DNA of 41,259 nt from Chloroflexota bacterium (GCA_025937875.1 JAICQM010000003.1:1-41259), one strand, 5' to 3'; counted from the first letter of the stretch, positions 24,047-32,267 are shown. Numbers and translations are program-made. Notes: generated from the letters alone by a model not told the origin.

Positions 24047-24489
24047 AAAGCCGATTGGCGGTCCGCATGCGGGCGCCCATCGAGGTCATCTTCCCGCTGG
24101 CCGCCGACGTCGAACGCTGGCCGGAGCGCCTGGCCCACTATCGCTTCGTGCGCCGGGTGGCCGATCCGAACGGCGAGCGCCGGTTCGCGATGGGCGCCCG
24201 CCGCGGCCCGATCCCGGTGCGCTGGGAAGCCGTCCAGCGGCCGATGCCCGACGCACGCCGCATCGAGTTCGTCCATACCGGCGGCGTCACGCGTGGCATG
24301 CGCGTGGCCTGGACGTTCACGCCGGAGCCCGACGGTGTGACGCTGGTGGCCATCGAGCACGAGCTGGAGCTCGCCTGGCCCGTCCTCGGCCATTTCGCCG
24401 CCGAGCGGGTCATCGGCCCGCAGTTCATCGAGCCCATCGCCCACCGAACGCTCCGGCGCATCCGCGATCTGGCGGAGGCTGACGCATGA
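24043..24489 (+). CDS. SRPBCC/polyketide cyclase-like protein
   Basis: 148 residues starting at GTG 24043 inside the previous stop. VRMRAPIEVIFPLAADVERWPERLAHYRFVRRV is the beta-helix-helix opening of the SRPBCC (START/PR10/Bet v1) fold, and VAWTFTPEPDGVTLVAIEHELELAWPVLG the central sheet. The C-terminal helix ends IAHRTLRRIRDLAEA. In this setting a cyclase/aromatase-like role binding a hydrophobic intermediate is plausible; a lipid carrier is the alternative. The stop overlaps the ketosynthase start (ATGA). Confidence 0.82.
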   Translation: MKSRLAVRMRAPIEVIFPLAADVERWPERLAHYRFVRRVADPNGERRFAMGARRGPIPVRWEAVQRPMPDARRIEFVHTGGVTRGMRVAWTFTPEPDGVTLVAIEHELELAWPVLGHFAAERVIGPQFIEPIAHRTLRRIRDLAEADA

Positions 24490-25718
24490 GGCGGGTGGTG
24501 ATCACCGGCATCGGCGCGGTGACCCCCATCGGCCACGGCGCAGACGGGCTGGCGGCGGGGGTGCGCCGCAATCGGTCGGCGGTGCGTACGATCGACCGCT
24601 TCGACGCCTCGCCATTTCCGTCCCGCATCGCGGCCCAGATCGACGATTTCGTCCCGGCCGATCATCTCGACGCGCGCCGCGCGCGGCGCCTCGACCGGTT
24701 CAGCGCCCTCGCCGTCGCCGCCGCGCGGATGGCCGCCGAGCACGCCGGCCTGCCGATCGCCAACGGGCGTGCCGATCGCACCGGGACGTGGATCGGGTCC
24801 GCGCTGGGGGGCGTCGCCTTCGGGGAGGAGCAGCACGCGGCGTACGTCGCCCGCGGCGTGCGGGGCGTATCGCCCACCCTCGCCACCGCGGTGTTCGGCG
24901 GCGCCGGTGCCAGCAACGTGGCGATCGACCTCGGGATCCGAGGACCGGCGATCGGCAACGCCAACTCCTGTGCCTCGGGTGCGGTGGCCATCGGCCAGGC
25001 CTTCGATGCCGTGCGTGGCGGCACCGTCGACCAGGCCCTGGCCGGCGGTGCGGAGGCGCCGCTGGCACCCCTCACCTTCGGCGCGTTCGCGATGATCCGC
25101 GTCCTGTCGCAACGCAACGACGACCCAGCGACCGCGTCCCGACCGTTCGACGTGGCTCGCGACGGCTTCGTGATGGGCGAGGGCGCGGCGATCCTGGTCC
25201 TGGAGACGCTGGAGGCCGCCGAGCGCCGCGGGGCGACCATCCTGGCCGAGATCCTCGGCTTCGGCGCCTCGACCGATGCACATCACCTGACCGCGCCGCT
25301 GCCGTCCGGGGCGGCGGCCGCGGCCGCCATCCGCTCCGCCCTGGCCGTGGCGGAGCGCGACGCGAGTGACGTCGGCTACGTCAACGCGCACGCCTCGAGC
25401 ACGCCGCTCAACGAAGTGGCCGAGGCGCGCGCCCTGCACCTCGCGCTGGGCCCCGGTGCCGGCGACATCCCGGTCTCGGGTACCAAGGGCCTCTACGGCC
25501 ACGCGCTCGGGGCCAGCGGCGCCATCGAGGCCGCGATCACCGCCATGGCGCTGCGCGACGGCGAGCTGCCGGGCACGTGCAACCTCGTGACCCCAGATCC
25601 CGAGCTGGGCCTCAACGTCCTGCGCGAGGCGATCCATGCCCTGCCGTCGACGGTGATCTCGACCTCATTCGGCTTCGGTGGCATGAACGCCGCGCTGGTC
25701 CTCGGCCGGGTTGACTGA
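24486..25718 (+). CDS. Beta-ketoacyl-ACP synthase II-like ketosynthase
   Basis: 410 residues with a complete thiolase-fold ketosynthase. RRVVITGIGAVTPIG opens the protein. Cys162 in NANSCASGAVAIGQA is the nucleophile, His302 in NAHASSTPLNE and His339 in GTKGLYGHALGASGAIEA with Lys334 complete the catalytic set, and STSFGFGGMNAALVL closes it. The Cys motif differs from typical FabF (TACASG), so it may be a specialised synthase rather than the housekeeping FabF. No acyl carrier protein or chain-length factor is next to it. Being last in a methyltransferase-oxidoreductase-SRPBCC operon argues for a secondary metabolite or unusual lipid. Confidence 0.9.
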   Translation: MRRVVITGIGAVTPIGHGADGLAAGVRRNRSAVRTIDRFDASPFPSRIAAQIDDFVPADHLDARRARRLDRFSALAVAAARMAAEHAGLPIANGRADRTGTWIGSALGGVAFGEEQHAAYVARGVRGVSPTLATAVFGGAGASNVAIDLGIRGPAIGNANSCASGAVAIGQAFDAVRGGTVDQALAGGAEAPLAPLTFGAFAMIRVLSQRNDDPATASRPFDVARDGFVMGEGAAILVLETLEAAERRGATILAEILGFGASTDAHHLTAPLPSGAAAAAAIRSALAVAERDASDVGYVNAHASSTPLNEVAEARALHLALGPGAGDIPVSGTKGLYGHALGASGAIEAAITAMALRDGELPGTCNLVTPDPELGLNVLREAIHALPSTVISTSFGFGGMNAALVLGRVD

Positions 25719-25754
25719 GGCCGGGCACGGGTCCTGCACCGAGCTGAACAGCAG

Positions 25755-26393
25755 ATGACGACCGATATCCAGCCACCACGGGGCCTGACCGCGTCCGATG
25801 ACGACGTCGCGTTCGTGGCGTGGACGGTTTGCGTTCCGCACGGGCGTGACTTCAACTGCGCCGACCTCGAGCACCACGCGCCGCTGCCGAGAATCGGCGA
25901 CGCGGTGGAGTACATCGACGAGGCCGGCCAGCGCCACTGGTACCGGGTGCGCGACGTCGTGCACACCATCCAATCGGCCGCTGACACGCGCCCAACGGTC
26001 GCGGAGGGCGGTGGGTCGCCGAACAGCACCCCCCGCGACCGCGGGCCGGCGGAGGCGCCAGCCAGCACGGGCCAGGTTCGCGCCGGCCTGCCGCGGGTCT
26101 ACCTGCAACCTACCGATCCCCCGCAGCTAGGAGAGATGATGAGCGACAACGACGAGCGCGAGCGACCCGACGCGGGCGCCTACATCGGTCGCAAGCCGGA
26201 GTTCGCCAGCGAGACGATCCCGGGCGGGGTGCGTCCCGACGACGAGCGGGTCGCCGCCGGCGACACGCAATCGAGCGGGGCCGGGAGCGCCGACGAGCGC
26301 AGCCAGGGCGGTGACGACGAGCCGCCCGGTGGGCACCGCGAGGGTCCGCAGGCGGGTGACGATGACGTGCGGGAGGCCGGTAAGGACCGCTGA
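25755..26393 (+). CDS. Hypothetical two-part ORF, possibly two small proteins
   Basis: One open frame of 212 codons. Residues 1-~128 contain a compact region (PRIGDAVEYIDEAGQRHWYRVRDVVHTIQ) that looks like a small beta-barrel, then a low-complexity linker and AGLPRVYLQP. After residue 128 a different, highly acidic and disordered chain begins, MSDNDERERPDAGAYIGRKPEFASETIPGGVRPDDERV. An AGGAGAG sits just before an internal ATG at 26139, so the second part is probably translated separately as an 84-residue protein. I do not recognise a function for either part. The upstream ATG 25755 has no clear RBS. Confidence 0.6.
   Translation: MTTDIQPPRGLTASDDDVAFVAWTVCVPHGRDFNCADLEHHAPLPRIGDAVEYIDEAGQRHWYRVRDVVHTIQSAADTRPTVAEGGGSPNSTPRDRGPAEAPASTGQVRAGLPRVYLQPTDPPQLGEMMSDNDERERPDAGAYIGRKPEFASETIPGGVRPDDERVAAGDTQSSGAGSADERSQGGDDEPPGGHREGPQAGDDDVREAGKDR
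26129..26141 (+). promoter_or_regulatory. RBS and internal start for an 84-residue protein
   Basis: AGGAGAG (26129-26135) is followed by ATGATG; the second ATG (26139) has good spacing. The preceding codons CTA GGA are rare in this genome and fit an RBS better than a protein linker. Translation from here would yield the acidic protein MSDNDERERPDAG... ending at 26393. Confidence 0.55.
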
Positions 26394-26403
26394 TCCCGGC
26401 CCT

Positions 26404-26589
26404 TCAGCCGCCGGTGACGATGATCAGCAGGAGCAGCACCAGGCAGAACGCGCCAGCCATCACGCCCACCCACCACATCGTGTTCAGCCGCCATCCCTCG
26501 CGCAGGTCCCTGGCCAGCAACTCGTCCATCGCCTGCTCGAGCTCCCGCTGACGCTCCTTGCGCTCGGCCGCAAGCTTGTCGCTGGTCAC
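26404..26589 (-). CDS. Small single-pass membrane protein
   Basis: 61 residues from GTG 26589, overlapping the DUF6766 gene stop (GTGA). A charged amphipathic N-terminus (TSDKLAAERKERQRELEQAMDELLARDLREGW) is followed by one membrane helix (MWWVGVMAGAFCLVLLLLIIV). Unknown function. Coupling to the DUF6766 gene suggests the two act together in the membrane. The 261-codon track ORF is mostly a shadow. Confidence 0.68.
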   Translation of the reverse strand: MTSDKLAAERKERQRELEQAMDELLARDLREGWRLNTMWWVGVMAGAFCLVLLLLIIVTGG

Positions 26590-26933
26590 GACCGCTTGCC
26601 CTCCATCCGCGCCAGCCGATCCTGGATATCGGTCAGCACCAGCATGGTCTCCTCGTCGGAATCGCGCGACTCGGTGCTGCCGCGATGGATGAGGAAGGCG
26701 GTGAAGATTGCCATCGTGAACAGCTGCAGGAACTCCGACTGCCAGTTCTCGAACGTTGCCTGCAGCCAGGGCCAGACGTAGCCGGACGCCCCGAACAGCG
26801 TCGCCGCCTCGCCGTGGGCCTCCTGCCGGCTGGCGAAGTCGACCCAGCCCGTCAGGGCCTGGAGGACCCAGCTCACCACGAAGAGGGCTGCCAGCACCAC
26901 GCTGAGGCCGTAATCCCGCACGAACTTGCCCAT
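26586..26933 (-). CDS. DUF6766 family membrane protein
   Basis: 115 residues with two or three membrane helices. RDYGLSVVLAALFVVSWVLQALTGWVDFASRQEAHGE and FENWQSEFLQLFTMAIFTAFLIHRGSTESRDSDEE match the DUF6766 pattern (one helix, a loop, the ENWxSEFLQ motif, a second helix and a charged tail). The function of this family is unknown. AGGAG 6 nt before ATG 26933 selects that start over ATG 26939 and 26987. It is translationally coupled to the small membrane protein downstream. Confidence 0.87.
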   Translation of the reverse strand: MGKFVRDYGLSVVLAALFVVSWVLQALTGWVDFASRQEAHGEAATLFGASGYVWPWLQATFENWQSEFLQLFTMAIFTAFLIHRGSTESRDSDEETMLVLTDIQDRLARMEGKRS

Positions 26934-26998
26934 GTGCATCTCCTGTCTGCGCGACATTCGCGGTCTGCGCGACGCTCGATTGCACACCGTGTGCCGAG

Positions 26999-28681
26999 TC
27001 AGGCCGACGCTGCGGACTCCCCTTCGGGCACCGCATCGCCCGGCGGCTGGGTCGGGATGCGCAGGGTGAAGGTGCTGCCACGGCCCTCCTCGCTTTCGGC
27101 GGTGAGGTCGCCGCCCATGCGGCGCGCCACTTCCCGTGCGCCGCTGAGACCAAGGCCGACGCCAGGCGCCCCCTTGGCCGTCGCGGCACGGTGGAAGCGC
27201 TGGAAGATCAGCGCCAGCTCTCCGGCCGGGATACCGACACCCTCGTCGGTGACCTTGACCGCGGCCTCGTCCGGCGTGGCCTCGACGCTGATCCGCACGG
27301 TGCTCCCCTCGGGGCTGAACTTGATCGCGTTGGAGAGCAGGTTCTCCAGGATGCGCTCGACGCGCGCCGGGTCGGTGAGCGCGATCGCGGGCTCGCGCGA
27401 CCGGTCGAGCACCAGCTCATGCGTCCCGTCCAGCTGGCGGTGCTCGTTGAGCGACCGCTCGACAATCGCGTTGAGGTCGACTGCCTCGGTCACCAACGGG
27501 ATCGGCTGTCCGGCGGTGATGAGCGAGACGTCCATGAGCTCCGACACGAAGTGGGCCATGCGGACGGTCGTCCGCTCCGCACGTTCCAGGAACTCGCCGA
27601 CTCGCTCGGCGCCCTCGAGGCGGCCAATTTGCCGCTGCGAGATCTGAAGGTAGCCGAGGATGGTCGCCAGCGGTGTACGCATGTCGTGCGAGAGCGTCGC
27701 GAGGAACTCGTCCCGCAGGCGAAGCGCCTGGGTCGTCTCGTGCATGAGCCGGGCGTTGTCGACTGCGAGTGCCGCCCGGCGCGCGAGCTCCAAGAGCAGC
27801 GGCAGGTCGTCGGACGAGTATGAGCGCGGGGTCTCTGCCCGCACCAACGACATGGCGCCGAGCACATTGCCGCGGGCGACCAGGGGCAGGATCACGGCCG
27901 AACGAATCCCGAGCGCCCGCATCCGCTCGAGATGCTCGTCGTCCTGAGCGTTCTGCGCGACGATATCGTCGGTCACCCTCTCGATGAGCACCGGCTCACC
28001 GGACCGGGCCACCGCCGCCGGACTGATCGGCGAGTTCGGATCCGGTGGATATCGCATCTGCAGCTCATTGGCCAGCGCCACCTTTGCCGCATCCGCGTGG
28101 GCCACCGCGACCCGGTTGGTGCGCCCGGCGTCGAGCACGTCGACCACGCACCAATCGGCCAGTTCCGGCACGACCGTATCGGCGAGGTCCTGGAGCGTCT
28201 CTCCGTAGTCGGATGACCGACCGAGAACATCGGCCGCATCGGCCAGGACGCGCAGGCTGACCTCACGTTGCTTGAGCTTGGTCACATCCTGGAAGGCGTT
28301 GACGACGTACCTGGCCGAAGCCTCGTTTTGGATGGCAACCGAGCGCACGAGCGACCAGCGCTCGATGCCGCGGGCTCGATCGATGAAATGGATCAGCGCT
28401 TCCGGCGCCTCCTCACCCTCCAGGGCGCGCCGTCCGGGAAGCTGGTCCAGCTGGAGAGCATTGCCGCCCTCGTCGAGAAGCTCGTAGGAGGCCATGACGC
28501 TGGCCAGTGGTGCGGCCAGCAGGGCAGCTGCATCGGGGAACCCCATGAGCTCGGCGGCGGCGCCGTTGGCGTAGACCAACCGCCCATCGGCTCCCTGCAC
28601 GGTGATCGCGTCGCGGGCATGCTGGAGGATCAGCCCCAGGTCGATGTCCCCGACCGAGGCGTCAGCCCGGGGATCAGCCAT
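26999..28681 (-). CDS. PAS-GAF sensor histidine kinase
   Basis: 560 residues with no membrane helix, so a cytoplasmic sensor. Residues ~10-120 form a PAS domain (ILQHARDAITVQGADGRLVYANGAAAELMGF), ~130-295 a GAF domain, then a HisKA segment with phospho-acceptor His332 (LSHDMRTPLATILGYL) and a HATPase with N-box ENLLSNAIKFS, G1 DEGVGIP and G2 GVGLGLSGAREVARRMGG. ATG 28681 lies inside the end of the response regulator gene (8-nt overlap), so the two are a coupled pair. The signal is probably internal (redox, light or a small ligand); no cofactor residue is obvious. The 618-codon track start reads through the regulator gene. Confidence 0.92.
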   Translation of the reverse strand: MADPRADASVGDIDLGLILQHARDAITVQGADGRLVYANGAAAELMGFPDAAALLAAPLASVMASYELLDEGGNALQLDQLPGRRALEGEEAPEALIHFIDRARGIERWSLVRSVAIQNEASARYVVNAFQDVTKLKQREVSLRVLADAADVLGRSSDYGETLQDLADTVVPELADWCVVDVLDAGRTNRVAVAHADAAKVALANELQMRYPPDPNSPISPAAVARSGEPVLIERVTDDIVAQNAQDDEHLERMRALGIRSAVILPLVARGNVLGAMSLVRAETPRSYSSDDLPLLLELARRAALAVDNARLMHETTQALRLRDEFLATLSHDMRTPLATILGYLQISQRQIGRLEGAERVGEFLERAERTTVRMAHFVSELMDVSLITAGQPIPLVTEAVDLNAIVERSLNEHRQLDGTHELVLDRSREPAIALTDPARVERILENLLSNAIKFSPEGSTVRISVEATPDEAAVKVTDEGVGIPAGELALIFQRFHRAATAKGAPGVGLGLSGAREVARRMGGDLTAESEEGRGSTFTLRIPTQPPGDAVPEGESAASA

Positions 28682-29066
28682 GACGGCCCTTCCCGTTCGA
28701 ACCGCCGCAGGCATCCTCGACGATGCCGACGAGACGCCCGAGGTCGATGGGCTTCTGCAGCCAGGCATGGGCGCCCAAGCGCTCCGCTTCCTCCGCGATG
28801 CGGTAGTACGCGGCCACGATGATGAGCGGGAGATGGTCCCAGCGGTCGTTGGCACGCAGCCGTGCGACGAGCTCCCAGCCGCTCATCCGGGGCATGCGAA
28901 GATCGAGGAGCAGGACGCACGGCGTCCACTCCCCGTCCAGGATCTCGAGCGCGTCGACGCCGTCGCGGGCGGCAATCACCTCGAAACCGCCATCCGATAG
29001 CACTTCCTGGTAGATCGTTCGGAGCTCGGGATCATCCTCCACGACGAGGACCGAGCGGTCGGCCAT
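28674..29066 (-). CDS. Response regulator receiver protein paired with the kinase
   Basis: 130-residue receiver without output domain. VLVVEDDPELR holds the acidic pair, Asp55 in VLLLDLRMPRMSG is the phospho-acceptor and the Lys is in LQKPIDLGRL. The Thr/Ser switch position is Ala (LIIVAAYYR), which is unusual and may weaken the output switch. GGAG 6-9 nt before ATG 29066 supports this start. It overlaps the kinase gene by 8 nt and likely acts on a protein partner or as a phosphate sink. Confidence 0.9.
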   Translation of the reverse strand: MADRSVLVVEDDPELRTIYQEVLSDGGFEVIAARDGVDALEILDGEWTPCVLLLDLRMPRMSGWELVARLRANDRWDHLPLIIVAAYYRIAEEAERLGAHAWLQKPIDLGRLVGIVEDACGGSNGKGRHG

Positions 29067-29133
29067 GCAGGTCTCCAGTAACACTGGGAGCGGGATAACG
29101 ATTGCGAGCGACGGACGCTGCCCTCCCATTTCC

Positions 29134-29193
29134 GGCACGTAGCGTGCCAGACGTCACGAATTGCGGGGTGTGCCTACCCGCACGTCGCGAAAT
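29134..29193. repeat. Clustered short repeats upstream of the regulator-kinase pair
   Basis: GGCACG-TAG-CGTGCC (29134-29148) is a perfect 6-bp palindrome. It is followed by a direct repeat ACGTCACGAATT (29151-29162) and ACGTCGCGAAAT (29182-29193) flanking a hairpin TGCGGG-N9-CCCGCA (29162-29182). The hairpin may terminate the upstream regulator gene and the repeats may bind a regulator. Confidence 0.4.
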
Positions 29194-29202
29194 CCGCCAT
29201 CA

Positions 29203-30330
29203 CTAATCGCGTCGCAGGTAGGCGCGCAACAGGTCGGCCAGGTCGGGAATCGCGGCGTCACGCATGCGGTACGTGGTCACCCGGCTCCGATCCGTCAGCG
29301 CCTGGACCAGGCCGGCGTCGACCAGCATGGTCAGGTGGTGGCGCACCGTGGAGCGGGGCCAGCCCGTGCGCTCGATCAGGTCGCGCATCGTGTGATCGCT
29401 GTCGCGGACGAGGTACAGCAGCTGCAGCCGCATCTCGTCGGCCAGCGCATTGGCCGTGGCGAGCAGGCGGCCGTGGGCCCCGATCTCGAGCTCGGCTTCC
29501 CCATCGGTATCGGTCTGCTTCTTGGCCGGCCACGCGGAAGCCATGTCCTGCGGATAGAGGTAGGTCAGGGTATCGCGGTGCTCGAGGAAGTACACGTAGG
29601 GCCGCACGATGGTCGAGGTGATGAGCTGCACCCGCCGGACGCCGTCCATCGGCAGCGGGCGCCCGCCGACGAGCTCGGAAGCGGTCGCCAGCGGATCCGC
29701 GGCCCGCGCGATCGTCTCGCGGTCGGTCGCGGCTCGTTCCGCCAGCACGGGCGCCGTCAGCTGCTCCCACGGCGCGTACACCGTGGCCCGCCAGCCGGCG
29801 ATCAGCTCCACCAGCTCGGCGCGCACGGTGGTCGGATCCCGAGCCATCAGGTAGCCGATGGCAGCCTGCCAGCTCGTATCGGAACGGCTCGCCAGCCGCC
29901 GGTAGCGCGCAGCGGCCTCCGATGATCCCGCGGCAGCATCCGCAATCAGCCCGTCGGGAACGGTGCGCAGCACCGGCCGGTTGTGACCGCCCAGGAGCGT
30001 CGTGCGCAGCTCGATGGGATCGACGCGCGACAGGCGCTCGAGCAGGCCATCCACTCCGAGGCCGTCGGTGGCTCCGAGGTCCATGGCCGCCCCCATGACG
30101 TGATCCCAGAACAGGAGGGAGCCTCCGGCGTAAGTACGGATGCGCGTCGCCAACGGACCACCGGTCCGGGCCGCACGACGGAACCAGCTGGTCCCCACGT
30201 CGTAGGAGGGGCGGTGCTCGTCGGGGGCGCAGAACGCGAACACCGTGGCCAGCAGCTCCATCGAGCTGCTGGAGGTCACCTGGACGGCCGCGGCACCAGG
30301 TAGCGCGGGAGCGGGAGTCGTGCGCGCCAT
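29203..30330 (-). CDS. ArsR-type winged-helix regulator with long N-terminal domain
   Basis: 375 residues. The C-terminal ~80 residues are an ArsR-like winged helix: RLQLLYLVRDSDHTMRDLIERTGWPRSTVRHHLTMLVDAGLVQAL followed by a wing VTTYRMRD. The N-terminal ~290 residues are a helical domain resembling those of DUF5937-type regulators, probably a ligand sensor; no metal-binding Cys cluster is seen. ATG 30330 is preferred over the 428-codon track start because TATCGT lies 8 nt upstream. It diverges from the oligopeptide-binding lipoprotein gene and may control it. Confidence 0.82.
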   Translation of the reverse strand: MARTTPAPALPGAAAVQVTSSSSMELLATVFAFCAPDEHRPSYDVGTSWFRRAARTGGPLATRIRTYAGGSLLFWDHVMGAAMDLGATDGLGVDGLLERLSRVDPIELRTTLLGGHNRPVLRTVPDGLIADAAAGSSEAAARYRRLASRSDTSWQAAIGYLMARDPTTVRAELVELIAGWRATVYAPWEQLTAPVLAERAATDRETIARAADPLATASELVGGRPLPMDGVRRVQLITSTIVRPYVYFLEHRDTLTYLYPQDMASAWPAKKQTDTDGEAELEIGAHGRLLATANALADEMRLQLLYLVRDSDHTMRDLIERTGWPRSTVRHHLTMLVDAGLVQALTDRSRVTTYRMRDAAIPDLADLLRAYLRRD

Positions 30331-30516
30331 GTGACGCCACGATACCAATCCGGTCCACGCTCGTCCTTCGCCAGAAGGCCAGTTTCTTCGCCACCGCGCA
30401 AGAAAGTTGAACCTATGGCGGGCTTTCTGAGTAGGCACAGTTGCGAGGGTCGGGTGCGCTGCGTGGTCGTGGTGCACCGGCCACTCCACCTACCCCACTC
30501 ATTCAGGAGGAGGTTC
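30331..30516. promoter_or_regulatory. Divergent control region between ArsR-type regulator and SBP
   Basis: A minus-strand TATCGT (30344-30339) serves the regulator. TTTCTT (30383-30388) and AAGAAA (30400-30405) form an AT-rich inverted repeat, unusual in this GC-rich setting. TTGAAC (30407-30412) with a TAGGCA about 19 nt downstream is a possible SBP promoter, giving a leader of about 75 nt. AGGAGGAGG just before ATG 30517 is a very strong RBS. Confidence 0.45.
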
Positions 30517-32181
30517 ATGAGGCGTCTCATTCCCGCCCTCGTGCTCGCCCTGGTCGTCTCCGCGTGTGGCGGCGGCAACCCCGGCGAGAGCCCCGGTGCG
30601 GCCGGCGAGTCCGGCGCACCCCCATCCGATGACGTCGAGCAGGTACTTCGCGTCAACCTGGGCAACGAGCCACCGACGCTCGATCCGACCCTCGCCGAGG
30701 ACAGCGTCGCCATCAACGTGCTGCGCAGCATCACGCGACCGCTGGCCTACTACGACGAGAACCTGGAGGTCGTTCCCGGCCTGGCCGAGAGCTGGGAGAT
30801 CAGCGAGGACGGCCAGACGATCACGTTCACGCTCAAGCAGGGCATCACCTACAGCGACGGCTCGCCAATCGTGGCCGAGGACTTCGTGCGGAGCTGGAAG
30901 CGCCTCGTCGATCCGCGCAATGCGGCGAGCTATGCCTACGTGATGGCCGACGTGGTTGGCGGCGAGGAGCTCCTCGGCGTCGACACCGAGACCGCCACGG
31001 ATGAGGACATCGAGGCCCTGCTCGACGCGTTCGGCGTCAGCGCCCCCGACGAGTCCACCTTCGTGGTCAGCCTGGCCCGGCCCGCGGCGTACTTCGTGTA
31101 CATCACCGCGCTGTGGATGACGGTCCCGCAGCCCGACGGGGCCGAGTTCAGCGAAGCTGACGGCTACGTCGGCAGCGGCCCGATGAAGCTCGTCGAGTGG
31201 GACCACTCGGCGCAGATCGTGCTCGAGCCCAACGAGAACTGGACCGCCGGTCCGGCTCCGACGATCGAGCGCATCGAGATGGCCATGATCCAGGATCCGG
31301 CCGCCGGGCTGGCCGCCTACGAGGCGGGAGAGATCGATGTCTCGCTCGTCCCGACCCAGGAGATCAGTCGCATCCAGGGTGACCCGGTGCTCTCGAACGA
31401 GGTCCTCCAGGGCGACGTCCTGTCCATCTACTACTTCGGCTTCGACCTCAAGGATCCCGAGGGACCCTTCACCAACAGCGTCCTGCTTCGCCAGGCGTTC
31501 AACGAGGCGATCGACAAGGAGACCATGATCGCCACCACGTTCGCCGGGCTCGGTACGCCTGCTCATAGCCTCGTGCCGCCGGGCATGCCCGGGCACCAGG
31601 ACTTCGACCTCTACCCGTACGACCCGGAGAAGGCCAAGGCCGACTTCGACCAGGCGCTGGACGACCTCGGCCTGAGTGCCGATGAGCTGGCCCTGGAGGT
31701 CGGGTTCAACACCGATGCCAACCACGAGGACAAGGTGGCCTTCCTGCAGGAGCAGTGGCGCCAGGCCTTCGGCATCGATGTGACGCCCGCCGGCCTGGAG
31801 TGGGGCGCCTATCTCGATCGGCTCAATACCGATCCGTTCGACATCTTCCGCCTCGGTTGGGGCGCGGACTACCCGCACCCGAACAACTTCCTGACCGACC
31901 TGATGGTCTGTGGCGGCGGCAACAACAACATGGGCTACTGCAACGAGGAGGTCGATGCGCTGCTGCAGGAAGCTGCCGTGGCCCCGACGCTCGAGGAGCA
32001 GCTGCCCCTGTACAACCAGGCCCAGGAGATGATCATGGCCGACGCCCCGATCCTTCCCCTGCGCTTCGGGGCCCAGTTCACGCTCGTGAAGCCGTGGGTC
32101 CAGAACCTGGTTGCCACCGCCCAGGACAGCAATGCCGGTGAGCTCTTCTACGACCAGGTGACCATCGCCGCGCACGACTGA
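30517..32181 (+). CDS. Oligopeptide/solute-binding lipoprotein (SBP family 5)
   Basis: 554 residues. The signal peptide MRRLIPALVLALVVSAC has a lipobox with the lipid-anchored Cys, then a Gly/Ser/Pro-rich linker. The mature part is an OppA/DppA-like binding protein: LRVNLGNEPPTLDPTLAEDSVAINVLRSITRPL, the VPGLAESWEISEDGQTITFTLKQGITYSDGSP family signature and DIFRLGWGADYPHPNNFLTDLM. It should bind peptides or related solutes outside the membrane. No Opp/Dpp permease or ATPase follows; a strong terminator ends the transcript, so it is an orphan receptor that must use a transporter encoded elsewhere. AGGAGGAGG supports the start. Confidence 0.92.
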   Translation: MRRLIPALVLALVVSACGGGNPGESPGAAGESGAPPSDDVEQVLRVNLGNEPPTLDPTLAEDSVAINVLRSITRPLAYYDENLEVVPGLAESWEISEDGQTITFTLKQGITYSDGSPIVAEDFVRSWKRLVDPRNAASYAYVMADVVGGEELLGVDTETATDEDIEALLDAFGVSAPDESTFVVSLARPAAYFVYITALWMTVPQPDGAEFSEADGYVGSGPMKLVEWDHSAQIVLEPNENWTAGPAPTIERIEMAMIQDPAAGLAAYEAGEIDVSLVPTQEISRIQGDPVLSNEVLQGDVLSIYYFGFDLKDPEGPFTNSVLLRQAFNEAIDKETMIATTFAGLGTPAHSLVPPGMPGHQDFDLYPYDPEKAKADFDQALDDLGLSADELALEVGFNTDANHEDKVAFLQEQWRQAFGIDVTPAGLEWGAYLDRLNTDPFDIFRLGWGADYPHPNNFLTDLMVCGGGNNNMGYCNEEVDALLQEAAVAPTLEEQLPLYNQAQEMIMADAPILPLRFGAQFTLVKPWVQNLVATAQDSNAGELFYDQVTIAAHD

Positions 32182-32197
32182 CGTCGCGGCTCTCCCA

Positions 32198-32230
32198 GGG
32201 AGGGGCGGGTTCCGACGGCCCGCCTCTCCC
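32198..32230 (+). terminator. Strong hairpin terminator after the SBP gene
   Basis: GGGAGGGGCGGG (32198-32209) pairs with CCCGCCTCTCCC (32219-32230) over 12 bp with one G-T wobble and a 9-nt loop. It begins 16 nt after the stop codon. A short T-containing GTCGTTC follows. Confidence 0.7.
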
Positions 32231-32267
32231 GTCGTTCACGCGTATCCCCGGGGGCTCGGAGGACGGA

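Noticed and set aside
24138-25637. 499-codon minus-strand ORF
   Set aside because: Antisense shadow of the ketosynthase and SRPBCC genes.
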